A stretch of 64,000 bases of DNA, from NCBI GenBank assembly GCA_025999255.1, contig BNXB01000001.1, forward strand, positions 1 to 64,000, in the 5' to 3' direction. This document shows, one piece after another, positions 26,929-34,494 of this stretch. Under the pieces are notes generated by a model. It was not told where the DNA came from. It saw only the letters and a list, made by a program, of their open reading frames with translations, and did not search any database. The position numbers and the translations under genes were made by a program. Every line of letters begins with the position of its first letter. Positions within the stretch are counted from its first letter, which is position 1. Source of the DNA: Bacteroidia bacterium. Its GTDB lineage: Bacteria; Bacteroidota; Bacteroidia; Bacteroidales; Azobacteroidaceae.

Positions 26929-28110
26929 ATGAATATTTTACCTTCCGAATTCATTAAAAATGGAATTGATATTTACCTGAGTAAACATGCCGTGACCTCC
27001 CGGAATATCTATCTGCTTGTATTGTTCGTTATTGTTTTTACATTGATATTACTTCCTTTTATCTATGTAGATGTTTCTGTCAGGGAATCGGGGATTATCC
27101 GCCCTGCGGCTGAAAAAACGGAAATTACGGCAAGTATTACGGAGTGGGTCGATTCCATCTATGTCAGGGAGGGCGAAAGCCTGAAATCCGGCGACACTAT
27201 TTTAACTTTTGTACCGGCAAATCCGGATTTTCAGATAAAATACCAACAAAAGCGGTTGGAAGATTTGAATGAACATCTGGAAGATTTACGAGTTTTAGTT
27301 AAAAGTTTGCTTCCCAAAATTTTCCGTTCTGCTACACGCAAACAAGAATATTTCTTGCATATTCAGCGCGTGCAGGAATGTACTACCGTCCTTTCAAAAG
27401 CCGAAACCGATTTAAAACGTCACCGGACACTTTACGATAAAGGTATTATATCCGGTGAAGAATATGAGAACTATCAATACGAATACAACAAAGCAAAAAG
27501 CACCCTGATTACCCTGAAGAATAATCAACTCTCGCAATGGCAGAACGACCTGAATACCTGTTCCAATTCATTGGAAGAACTGAGGGCGGCGATTCATCAT
27601 GAATTGAAGGAAAAAGACAGGTATGTGGTTACTGCTCCGGTTAACGGCACTCTGGACCAGTTTCATGGCATCTATAAAAGCAGCCTGGTTCAGTCCGGTA
27701 GTTTATTGGCAGTAATTAGTCCCGATTCCACCCTGTATGCCGAAGTTTATGTTTCTCCGCGTAATATTGGGTATATTCACATCAATATGCCGGTCAGTAT
27801 ACAAGTCGCTTCTTTCAATTACAATGAATGGGGCAGTATTTCTGGAAGTGTGAAAGAAATTTCATCCGATTTTATGACCGACGCTTCCGGTCAGAATGCT
27901 TGCTATAAAGTAAAATGCAGTCTAAATAGATGTTACTTGGTGCGCAAGAATAAAGTAAAAGGATTGTTAAAAAAAGGGATGACGATTTCGGTGCATTTCA
28001 TGATTACCAGGCGTTCTTTTTTTGATTTGTTATACCAAAAAATGGATGATTGGGTTAATCCCACACAGTACAATGTACAGACGAATAGTGAGTTAAATTC
28101 GTCCGATTGA
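26929..28110 (+). CDS. HlyD-type periplasmic adaptor of the peptide exporter
   Basis: A 393-residue membrane-fusion protein. One transmembrane segment (about residues 25-48) is followed by a beta-barrel/lipoyl half (ITEWVDSIYVREGESLKSGDTIL), a coiled-coil hairpin (about 90-225) and the second lipoyl/barrel half (VVTAPVNGTLDQF). It links an inner-membrane ABC exporter to the outer membrane. The exporter gene follows directly. A paralogue of similar length is at 56781. Outer-membrane TolC-like partners are not in the window. Confidence 0.92.
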   Translation: MNILPSEFIKNGIDIYLSKHAVTSRNIYLLVLFVIVFTLILLPFIYVDVSVRESGIIRPAAEKTEITASITEWVDSIYVREGESLKSGDTILTFVPANPDFQIKYQQKRLEDLNEHLEDLRVLVKSLLPKIFRSATRKQEYFLHIQRVQECTTVLSKAETDLKRHRTLYDKGIISGEEYENYQYEYNKAKSTLITLKNNQLSQWQNDLNTCSNSLEELRAAIHHELKEKDRYVVTAPVNGTLDQFHGIYKSSLVQSGSLLAVISPDSTLYAEVYVSPRNIGYIHINMPVSIQVASFNYNEWGSISGSVKEISSDFMTDASGQNACYKVKCSLNRCYLVRKNKVKGLLKKGMTISVHFMITRRSFFDLLYQKMDDWVNPTQYNVQTNSELNSSD

Positions 28111-28151
28111 ATCCGCTACTAAAATGTAATAATGAAAAACAAAATGTAATC

Positions 28152-30314
28152 ATGAGAAACGATATAAAAATAAAGCAACATGACATTTCCGATTGTGGAG
28201 CCGCCTGCCTGGCCTCAATTGCCGCTCACTATGGACTGAAATTACCACTTGCTCATATTCGTAAGTATGCCTTTACAGATAAAAGAGGTACGAATGTTTT
28301 GGGAATGATAGAAGCTGCACAAAAATTAGGATTTGAAGCTAAAGGCGTAAAAGGACCTTTGGAATGTCTGAAGGAAATTCCAAAGCCTGCCGTCGCGCAT
28401 GTAGTGGTCAAACAACAATTACAGCATTTTGTTGTCATCCGGAAAGTGACGGAAACCGTGATAACCGTGATGGATCCGGCAGATGGACAATTCCACAAAA
28501 AAACATACGAAGAATTTAAAAAGGAATGGACAGGCGTTTTAATATTGATGCTTCCTACCCGGACTTTTGAAAAAGGAAACTACAAAAAAAGTCCTCTTAA
28601 AAGTTTCTTTAACCTGATTCGTCCCCATCGAAGCGTGATGTCGCAAGCTTTGTTTGGAGCTGTTATTTACAGTATCCTTGGTCTTTCATCCTCAGTATAT
28701 ATCGGAAAAATTACCGATTATGTACTGGTTGACCAGAATATGAACCTGTTAAACCTGATGAGTGTGATTATGATTTTAATTATTCTCCTGAAAACGTTTA
28801 TCGGGGCGATGAAAAGTGTTTTGGCACTGAAAACAGGGCAACAAATAGACGCCTCCCTCATATTGGGTTATTACAAGCACCTGCTTACCTTACCTCAACA
28901 ATTTTTTGACAACATGCGGGTTGGAGAAATCATTTCCCGTATCAACGACGCGGTGAAAATCAGGACGTTTATCAATAATGTGTCTTTAGACCTGATTGTT
29001 AATATCCTGATTTTGCTCTTTACCCTTTGCCTGATGCTGGCCTATTCTTGGAAACTGGCGGTCATTACTCTCCTTTCAGCTCCGTTATTTCTTTTAATTT
29101 ACTATTTATTCAACCGGTTAAATAAAAAATACCAGCGGAAAATTATGGAAAGCGGGGCTGATCTGGAAGCTCATCTGGTAGAATCCCTAAACTCGGTATC
29201 GACAATCAAGCAGTTTGGAATCGAGGAATTTTCCAATATGAAAACGGAAAACCGTTTTGTCGGATTGTTGAGTAATACCTATCAAAGCGCCTGGGGTTCG
29301 ATTATGGCTTCCGGCGGAATAGAATTTGTCTCGTCGGGTATTACGATTGCCGTATTGTGGGCGGGAAGCCGGTTTGTGATTCACCAGGAACTGACGCCCG
29401 GAACGTTGATGTTGTTCTATTCTTTGGTTGGATACGTTTTAGGTCCGGTGGGCAGGTTGATTTCCGCGAACCAGACAATACAGGATGCCTTGATTGCATC
29501 CGATCGGTTGTTCCAGATTTTGGATTTAGAGCGGGAAGAAGATGATACCCAAAAAATCCGGATGGAGCGGGAGATGATCGGTGATATCCGGTTCAAAAGT
29601 GTGGATTTTCGTTACGGTTCCAGGAAACAGGTATTCGAATCCCTGAGTCTGGATATCAGGAAGGGCGAAACGACCGCCATAGTCGGTGAAAGTGGTTCGG
29701 GAAAAACAACTTTGGTATCATTACTTCAGAATCTTTATCCGCTACAATCGGGAAGTATTCATATTGGCGATTACAATATAGCACAGGTAGGGAACGAAAG
29801 CCTGAGGCAGTTGGTTGGTTCTGTTCCCCAGCAAATCGAACTTTTTGCCGGAACGATTGCCGGGAACATCGCTTTGGGAGATTTTGAGCCGGATATGAAG
29901 AAAGTAGTCGGTCTCTGTGAACAATTAGGTATCCGGGAATTTATTGAAAAACTGCCGAACTCCTACATGACCTTCGTGGGCGAACACGGCGCTTCGCTTT
30001 CGGGAGGTGAACGGCAACGGATTGCAATAGCCCGCGCTTTGTATAAAGACCCGGAAATTTTGATTTTCGATGAAGCGACTTCTTCCCTGGATTCGGTTTC
30101 GGAAAAGTATGTCAAGCAAACCTTGAATGATTTGACTAAAGAAGGGAAAACGATTATCGTAATCGCCCACCGTTTGAGTACCGTTAAAAATGCTGATACG
30201 ATCGTGGTTCTGAAAGAAGGTAAAGTGGTAGAAACCGGGACTCATCAGCAGTTGTTGGAGCGCAACGGAATTTACTATAAATTATGGAGTGAACAATTTG
30301 ATAAAATAGATTGA
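28152..30314 (+). CDS. C39-peptidase-containing ABC exporter (PCAT)
   Basis: A 720-residue exporter that cuts double-glycine leaders and pumps out the mature peptide. The N-terminal C39 peptidase has Cys15 (DCGAACL), His92 (QHFVVI) and Asp108 (DPADG), a complete catalytic set. A six-helix membrane domain follows, then an ATPase domain with VGESGSGKTTL, LSGGERQR, ILIFDEATSSLD and IAHRLST. I start at the ATG at 28152; a TTG at 28107 overlapping the hlyD stop adds 15 residues without family similarity. It is the only intact peptide exporter in the window, so it may serve the local peptides and also the RiPP precursor at 18 kb. Confidence 0.95.
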   Translation: MRNDIKIKQHDISDCGAACLASIAAHYGLKLPLAHIRKYAFTDKRGTNVLGMIEAAQKLGFEAKGVKGPLECLKEIPKPAVAHVVVKQQLQHFVVIRKVTETVITVMDPADGQFHKKTYEEFKKEWTGVLILMLPTRTFEKGNYKKSPLKSFFNLIRPHRSVMSQALFGAVIYSILGLSSSVYIGKITDYVLVDQNMNLLNLMSVIMILIILLKTFIGAMKSVLALKTGQQIDASLILGYYKHLLTLPQQFFDNMRVGEIISRINDAVKIRTFINNVSLDLIVNILILLFTLCLMLAYSWKLAVITLLSAPLFLLIYYLFNRLNKKYQRKIMESGADLEAHLVESLNSVSTIKQFGIEEFSNMKTENRFVGLLSNTYQSAWGSIMASGGIEFVSSGITIAVLWAGSRFVIHQELTPGTLMLFYSLVGYVLGPVGRLISANQTIQDALIASDRLFQILDLEREEDDTQKIRMEREMIGDIRFKSVDFRYGSRKQVFESLSLDIRKGETTAIVGESGSGKTTLVSLLQNLYPLQSGSIHIGDYNIAQVGNESLRQLVGSVPQQIELFAGTIAGNIALGDFEPDMKKVVGLCEQLGIREFIEKLPNSYMTFVGEHGASLSGGERQRIAIARALYKDPEILIFDEATSSLDSVSEKYVKQTLNDLTKEGKTIIVIAHRLSTVKNADTIVVLKEGKVVETGTHQQLLERNGIYYKLWSEQFDKID

Positions 30315-30316
30315 GT

Positions 30317-30634
30317 ATGATACTGTTTAGACAGATGGAATTATTGCAGCGCATCCATAAGTTGATTGATGCTGCTTGTACGGGTACGCCATACGAGTTT
30401 GCCGGACGGTTGAGGATTAGTGAGCGGTATTTACGTAAAATTATAGATGAGATGAAAGATTTAGGCGCTCCGATTGATTATTCCCGAAAAAATATTACCT
30501 ATTATTATGTCGAACCGTTTGAAATAAAAGTTTCATGCATATTTAGGCGTTTATCTGCGCAAGAACAGGAAAATATCTACGGAGGAAATATATTTTATTT
30601 AAATTTTTACTTTACGGCTTTTTTTGTACCGTGA
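30317..30634 (+). CDS. Small winged-helix protein ending near a double-glycine-like motif
   Basis: A 105-residue protein starting 2 bases after the exporter stop (ATG at 30317; an overlapping TTG at 30311 is less likely). Residues 5-55 look like a helix-turn-helix/winged-helix domain (LLQRIHKLID ... YEFAGRLRISERYLRKIIDEM). The tail has LSAQEQENIYGG followed by 15 hydrophobic residues, reminiscent of a double-glycine leader end. It may regulate the bacteriocin genes that follow. The tail could also be a fused remnant of a peptide gene. Confidence 0.7.
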   Translation: MILFRQMELLQRIHKLIDAACTGTPYEFAGRLRISERYLRKIIDEMKDLGAPIDYSRKNITYYYVEPFEIKVSCIFRRLSAQEQENIYGGNIFYLNFYFTAFFVP

Positions 30635-30733
30635 ACGCATCTAAATTTGTATTATCAAACTACTTTTTTGAGTGCACGCAAGAATTTCGGGAGATTTGCA
30701 AGTAAAAATTGCTTATTATATTGTTTAATTATT

Positions 30734-30741
30734 TAATTTTG
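30734..30741 (+). promoter_or_regulatory. -7 box of the first double-glycine peptide gene
   Basis: TAATTTTG (30734-30741), 8 bases before the ATG at 30750. The same word stands 14 bases before the related peptide start at 56072, so it is a shared feature of both peptide genes. Confidence 0.5.
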
Positions 30742-30749
30742 TAATTGTT

Positions 30750-30950
30750 ATGAACACATTGGATTTGAACGCTTATGGCGTAATGGAAATGACTCAACAG
30801 GAAATGTTGAATAAAAATGGTGGATGGATAATGGCTTTTGTGGCAGGTGCTATTTTGGGAGGAATGTTATATCAATTGATAGATGATCCTGAGGGTTGTA
30901 TTAGCGCATTTAAAGAAGGACGTGCGGCCGGGAAAGCTGCCGCTCATTAA
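30750..30950 (+). CDS. Double-glycine bacteriocin-like peptide 1
   Basis: A 66-residue precursor. The 25-residue leader (LDLNAYGVMEMTQQEM, ending NKNGG) is of the Bacteroidales double-glycine type. The predicted 41-residue product begins WIMAFVAGAILGGMLYQ, with small-residue spacing (GAILGG) as in helix-packing class II bacteriocins, has one Cys, and ends in a basic Ala/Gly-rich tail. It would be cut and exported by the PCAT upstream. It is followed by a second peptide gene behind a strong Shine-Dalgarno sequence. An antibacterial role is inferred from architecture and context only. Confidence 0.8.
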   Translation: MNTLDLNAYGVMEMTQQEMLNKNGGWIMAFVAGAILGGMLYQLIDDPEGCISAFKEGRAAGKAAAH

Positions 30951-30953
30951 ATA

Positions 30954-30959
30954 AGGAGG
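30954..30959 (+). promoter_or_regulatory. Strong Shine-Dalgarno before peptide 2
   Basis: AGGAGG lies 7 bases before the ATG at 30967. Such a perfect site is unusual among the genes here, most of which have weak or no Shine-Dalgarno sequence. It fixes the start of a gene of only 57 codons and suggests high expression. Confidence 0.65.
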
Positions 30960-30966
30960 ATATGAT

Positions 30967-31140
30967 ATGAATACGATTGATTTTAAACTTCTGGGAGTAG
31001 AAGAATTAGAAGAAGTACAATTGGAAGAAATAAAAGGAGGTGCATTTAATTTATGGAAACTCTTGGGTTTTATTGAAGGTTATGTATCTGAAAGTATGAA
31101 AGACCCTAATTATTATGCTTCATGCTTTGTAGGGGCTTAA
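30967..31140 (+). CDS. Double-glycine bacteriocin-like peptide 2
   Basis: A 57-residue precursor. The leader MNTIDFKLLGVEELEEVQLE ends in EIKGG at residue 25. The predicted 32-residue product starts AFNLWKLLGFIEGYV, is aromatic-rich and contains one Cys near the end (YYASCFVGA). The gene starts 16 bases after peptide 1 stops, and a terminator follows, so the two could form a two-component bacteriocin, each with a single Cys. Confidence 0.78.
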   Translation: MNTIDFKLLGVEELEEVQLEEIKGGAFNLWKLLGFIEGYVSESMKDPNYYASCFVGA

Positions 31141-31156
31141 TATGACAAAATTAAGG

Positions 31157-31190
31157 AAAGGGACTGTTTCTCTCCGAAAGAGTCTCTTTT
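31157..31190 (+). terminator. Terminator after the two peptide genes
   Basis: AAAGGGACT (31157-31165) pairs with AGTCTCTTT (31181-31189, one G-U pair) and is followed by TTTTATTATTTTTG. The final TATTTTTG (31193-31200) could serve as the -7 box of the next gene. Confidence 0.65.
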
Positions 31191-31274
31191 ATTATTTTTG
31201 TCTTATCAAATTTATAAACAATACATTATTTTGCAAGTATTTGTCATAAAAATTTAATTTGTTTGAATAGGTCA

Positions 31275-31598
31275 ATGAAGAAGAAAATTTATTGGATTAT
31301 CGGGACGATTTTTCTGTTAGGAATATTTATTATTCTGAATTTTTACTTAAAAAAGCAAAATCATGGTGTTTATGAATGGTTCCCTTCGGCATTATTTCTT
31401 CCGCTTTTATATGGAATTAATGTTGTTTGTTTCAATTTTAAATTATTACCACATACCCAATCACTACTGGCTGTCTGTATAGGAGTTATTCTTGCTATTT
31501 TGAATACAGAACAACAGGGAGGTTTTTGGATCCAGAAAATTTCAGTCGTTTTAATATCCACTTTTATTATATGGATCTGTTTTTATAGAAAAAGATGA
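31275..31598 (+). CDS. Small four-helix membrane protein, putative immunity protein
   Basis: A 107-residue hydrophobic protein with about four membrane segments (IYWIIGTIFLLGIFIIL, FPSALFLPLLYGINVV, SLLAVCIGVILAIL, ISVVLISTFIIWICF). It directly follows two bacteriocin-like genes, the usual place for an immunity gene. A broken relative lies at 56618-56716 beside the second peptide locus, which supports the association. I start at the ATG at 31275 rather than the TTG at 31263. The family is not recognised. Confidence 0.7.
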   Translation: MKKKIYWIIGTIFLLGIFIILNFYLKKQNHGVYEWFPSALFLPLLYGINVVCFNFKLLPHTQSLLAVCIGVILAILNTEQQGGFWIQKISVVLISTFIIWICFYRKR

Positions 31599-31703
31599 AT
31601 ATTTTAAATCTTTATAGTTGTCTGAAAATCATTTACTTGTTTTCGTCAATGAGGATATCCTGAGAATTTTTCAATATGGTTTCCTCAGCCTGAGGATGAT
31701 TAG

Positions 31704-31784
31704 ATTACTTGTCATATTAAAGGAGGTGGAACTGTTTATGATCCGACCGGAACGATTTTAGATCCGTTATGTGGTTTAATTTAA
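31704..31784 (+). pseudogene. Decayed third double-glycine peptide
   Basis: The frame HIKGGGTVYDPTGTILDPL..., ending at TAA 31782-31784, has the leader-end IKGG followed by a short product with one Cys (LCGLI). Upstream in the same frame there is a TAG at 31701-31703 and no ATG, so the leader has been lost or frameshifted. It resembles the end of the peptide 2 leader (EIKGG). Confidence 0.45.
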
Positions 31785-31848
31785 ATTTAACAACTATTTT
31801 GCTGGGCTGGGTTCAATCAGAATCCAGCTAAAGCAATTGTTAGATTAC

Positions 31849-32553
31849 TTATTTCTTCATAAAATGTGCTTTTTCTTCCGGAGAAAAATGTTCAATGGCA
31901 TATCTTAAAGAAGTCCGGGGCATGTTTTTATGATGTATTTCAAGGAAATCCGTCAGGGTTTCCTTGTCTTTTTTACCGACTTCACGCAGCATCCATCCTA
32001 CGGCTTTATGCATCAGGTCATGTTTATGATTCAGTAGTTTTTCGGAAAGCGCCAACGTTTCCGTATAATCTTTATGCTTGATGAACATCCAGGTAGAAAC
32101 AATTGCAATACGTTGTTCCCACAAATTATCGCTTTCAGCCAGTTTATAGAGAATGTCGCGATCTCCTTTGTCTAATAGGTATCCTCCAATGACATCCCTG
32201 CAGGTGACATCTACTAAATCCCAATTATTGGCTTTCCGTGCATTTTTAAGGTAAAAATCGAATATCTTTTTCCGTTCTTCCTCTTTTTTAGATTTTTTGA
32301 ATTGTTGAACGAGAAACAATAAACCGGCCAAACGAGCCTCATGATATTCCGAATCCAATAATTTTTGAATTTCAGGAAAAGAAATTCCTTTATTATTCTT
32401 TACGATGTCACGAATTTGTGGGACTACAATTCCCAAAAAGATATCGCCTTCTGCATATTGGCCTTTTCCGGTTTTGAAAAAGCCTTGTAAAAACCTGGCT
32501 TTTTCCGGATTGGCTACGGAAAAAAGTTCCTGAAAAATAAATTCGGCGGTCAT
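31849..32553 (-). CDS. DNA alkylation repair protein (AlkD-like), copy 1
   Basis: A 234-residue HEAT-like repeat DNA glycosylase fold of the AlkD family, which removes N3- and N7-alkylated bases. The family segment NNWDLVDVTCRDVIGGYLL near residues 112-130 includes the conserved Trp and Asp residues, and WEQRIAIVSTW follows. It differs from copy 2 at only about three residues (DIFLG/DVFLG, PQIRD/PQVRD, LLDKG/LLNKG). Both copies look intact, so the duplication is recent or maintained by gene conversion. Confidence 0.9.
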   Translation of the reverse strand: MTAEFIFQELFSVANPEKARFLQGFFKTGKGQYAEGDIFLGIVVPQIRDIVKNNKGISFPEIQKLLDSEYHEARLAGLLFLVQQFKKSKKEEERKKIFDFYLKNARKANNWDLVDVTCRDVIGGYLLDKGDRDILYKLAESDNLWEQRIAIVSTWMFIKHKDYTETLALSEKLLNHKHDLMHKAVGWMLREVGKKDKETLTDFLEIHHKNMPRTSLRYAIEHFSPEEKAHFMKK

Positions 32554-32579
32554 GAAATTAAATTAATGTTGTGAATAAA

Positions 32580-32984
32580 TTACCACATCATTTTAACCCT
32601 GAATGTCAATGTCGGAGGTACAGGCGGATTTCTGAAATCATTGTATTGAGTGATAAAACGGATGACTCCCGGATAAATTTCACAAGTAGATTGTTCCGTC
32701 CAACGATAAACGCCGCTTGCATCTCTTTCGTAATAATCATAAGGTAAAGGATACAAAACTTCATCTCCGTTGACTGAAGCGACATAGTAAGTATTAATTA
32801 CCCCATGGTCGAATACGTATTTTGTAAGTTCCGGAATATCCACATCACAATAAAAATAAAAATGTTCCGGATGCCAGGTCCATTGTCTGATGGTAAAATA
32901 TTGTTCGTAGGTTTCCACTGGGGTTTCTTCTATACATGAATTTGTTAAAAGAACCGTGAATAGCAATATGAATAATTTCTTCAT
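32580..32984 (-). CDS. Small lipoprotein, copy 1
   Basis: A 134-residue protein with a lipoprotein signal (MKKLFILLFTVLLTNSC, lipid Cys17). It is aromatic-rich and mostly beta (EQYFTIRQWTWHPEHFYFYC, RFITQYNDFRNPP). It starts a two-gene unit with alkD, 26 bases apart. No known family is recognised. The paralogue at 36221 is nearly identical. Confidence 0.8.
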   Translation of the reverse strand: MKKLFILLFTVLLTNSCIEETPVETYEQYFTIRQWTWHPEHFYFYCDVDIPELTKYVFDHGVINTYYVASVNGDEVLYPLPYDYYERDASGVYRWTEQSTCEIYPGVIRFITQYNDFRNPPVPPTLTFRVKMMW

Positions 32985-33047
32985 GATTGATAAATTTTTA
33001 ATTTTTTACAAAAGTAAGAAAGTTATTTTTTATTTATATTATTTTTT

Positions 33048-33177
33048 CCTTAATTCTTTGATTTTTGGAATCAAGTATCTACTTTTGTAAAAATGAAAGA
33101 ACAAATAATCTAAATATGAAATAGTAGATGAAATAAATAAAAATATATTGATAAAAAGCGTTAGCTTTTATTCTTGG
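33048..33177 (+). repeat. Promoter-leader repeat, copy 2
   Basis: The second copy of the element at 26607. It has TTTG (33057-33060), a 19-base spacer and TACTTTTG (33080-33087), then the same A-rich leader and AAAAGC-GTTA-GCTTTT hairpin. Homology stops at TTATTCTTG, where an integrase remnant begins instead of the long hairpin. The inverted repeat in the spacer is kept as TTGATT/AATCAA although its sequence differs from copy 1. Confidence 0.75.
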
Positions 33178-33306
33178 AAGTGCCGATTAAAACGGTTAGT
33201 AAGATTTTGGGACATTCCGATATAAAGACTACATAGATTTATGCTAAAGTCATTGACAAAAGCAAGCGGGATGCGGTGGATAAGTTGGATGGACTAACAG
33301 TATAGC
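33178..33306 (+). pseudogene. C-terminal remnant of a tyrosine recombinase (integrase)
   Basis: The frame VPIKTVSKILGHSDIKTT, an in-frame TAG (33232-33234), then IYAKVIDKSKRDAVDKLDG is the unmistakable end of a phage-type integrase. It includes the GH pair and the Tyr of IYAKV that would be the nucleophile. The stop probably replaced a Gln codon (CAG to TAG). Everything before this domain is missing. It marks past integration or deletion in this rearranged region. Confidence 0.85.
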
Positions 33307-33366
33307 TCCGATTGCTTTTATTTACTAAATATTTATTGTATTTCTGTCGCTAAATTAATAAAAAAG

Positions 33367-34494
33367 ATGTCATTGATAAAGCAAGATAATTTTGAGGAAC
33401 TGATAAACAATGTTTATCAAACACATTGCATCTTGCAGGCTGATGCAACTAGAGCTATTAATTTAAATTTGACTGTAAGAAATTGGCTTATCGGCTGTCA
33501 TATTGTTGAGTTTGAACAAAATGGAGAAGACAGGGCGCAATATGGAGCTAATTTGTTGGAAGAAATAGCAAAGCGGTTGAAATCAAGAGGATTAAAGGGA
33601 TTGCACCGAAGGGCGTTAAATACATGTCGGCTGTTCTATACAACTTATCCTCAAATTTGGCTGACACTGTCAGCCAAATTGAGAAATGACCAACAACTAT
33701 CTGTTTTGCCTGCACTTGCAGATGAAACCAACATTCGGCTGACAGTGTCAGCCAAATCTGACGAAGAAATGGTTTTGCCACCTGAATTGTTGCTGACCAG
33801 ACTGACATTTTCGCATTTTATTGAACTAATCCGTGTGGACGATGATTTGCAAAGATTGTTCTACGAAGTTGAAGCAATTAAAAACAATTGGAATATCAGA
33901 GAATTAAGACGCGCTATTGATACTTCGCTTGCTTTCCGCACTGTCATGTCCACAAACAAGGAAGCCATAATTGCTAAAATCAAAAATCTTAAACCGGAAA
34001 CCAATGCGGAAATTATCCGGAATCCGTACGTCTTGGAATTTCTTGATTTGGACGAAAAACCGGAATACAATGAAACCGATATGGAAAAGCAAATACTGAA
34101 CCATTTACAGGAATTTTTGTTAGAACTTGGAACAGGATTTTGCTTTGAGGCTCGTCAAAAACGTATCACTTTCAACAACAAGCATTACCGCATTGATTTA
34201 GTGTTTTATCATAAAATACTGAAATGCAATGTTTTGATTGACTTAAAAATAAGAGAATACGAATATTCCGATGCCGGACAAATGAATTTGTACCTCAACT
34301 ATTATAAGGAAAACGAAAGGACAGAAGGTGATAATCCGCCAATCGGTATTATTCTTTGCGATGAAAAAGATGACGATTTGGTAAGGTATTCAACTTCCGG
34401 GATGGATGACCAATTATTTGTATCCAAATATCTGGTAAAACTTCCTGAAAAGAAAGTACTGGAGAACTTTATGAAAAGGGAATTGAATCAATGA
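33367..34494 (+). CDS. DUF1016 / PDDEXK-type nuclease protein (YhcG-like)
   Basis: A 375-residue protein. The N-terminal DUF1016_N part runs to about residue 80 (YGANLLEEIAKRLKSRGLKGL). The C-terminal nuclease part has HYRIDLVFYHKILKCNVLIDLK, matching the D-X-K-type core of PDDEXK nucleases, and GIILCDEKDD. The connecting region carries two short in-frame inserts (WLTLSAK, RLTVSAK), each made of a palindrome. Such proteins are common in mobile and defence regions. A + strand terminator follows at 34626. Confidence 0.92.
   Translation: MSLIKQDNFEELINNVYQTHCILQADATRAINLNLTVRNWLIGCHIVEFEQNGEDRAQYGANLLEEIAKRLKSRGLKGLHRRALNTCRLFYTTYPQIWLTLSAKLRNDQQLSVLPALADETNIRLTVSAKSDEEMVLPPELLLTRLTFSHFIELIRVDDDLQRLFYEVEAIKNNWNIRELRRAIDTSLAFRTVMSTNKEAIIAKIKNLKPETNAEIIRNPYVLEFLDLDEKPEYNETDMEKQILNHLQEFLLELGTGFCFEARQKRITFNNKHYRIDLVFYHKILKCNVLIDLKIREYEYSDAGQMNLYLNYYKENERTEGDNPPIGIILCDEKDDDLVRYSTSGMDDQLFVSKYLVKLPEKKVLENFMKRELNQ
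33654..33680 (+). repeat. Perfect 27-base palindrome inside the DUF1016 gene
   Basis: Two 13-base arms (AATTTGGCTGACA / TGTCAGCCAAATT) around one C. In frame it encodes WLTLSAKL. A second, slightly degenerate copy is at 33733-33757. Confidence 0.85.
33733..33757 (+). repeat. Second copy of the palindrome inside the DUF1016 gene
   Basis: ATTCGGCTGACA-G-TGTCAGCCAAAT is the same palindrome with one mismatch. In frame it encodes RLTVSAK. The two copies are about 80 bases apart in the linker between domains. Confidence 0.75.

Larger units (their letters stand above)
31841..33062. repeat. Segmental duplication, copy 1
   Basis: About 1.22 kb that repeats 35482-36696 at very high identity by eye. 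It holds alkD, the lipoprotein gene, and beyond them a short relic of the 3' end of the ABC-F gene (33029-33062, CCTTAATTCTTTGAT). That relic shows this copy was derived from the arrangement preserved at copy 2. Confidence 0.85.

Noticed and set aside
31801-31833. CTGGGTT...AATCCAG hairpin as a terminator
   Set aside because: It is not followed by a T-run on either strand.
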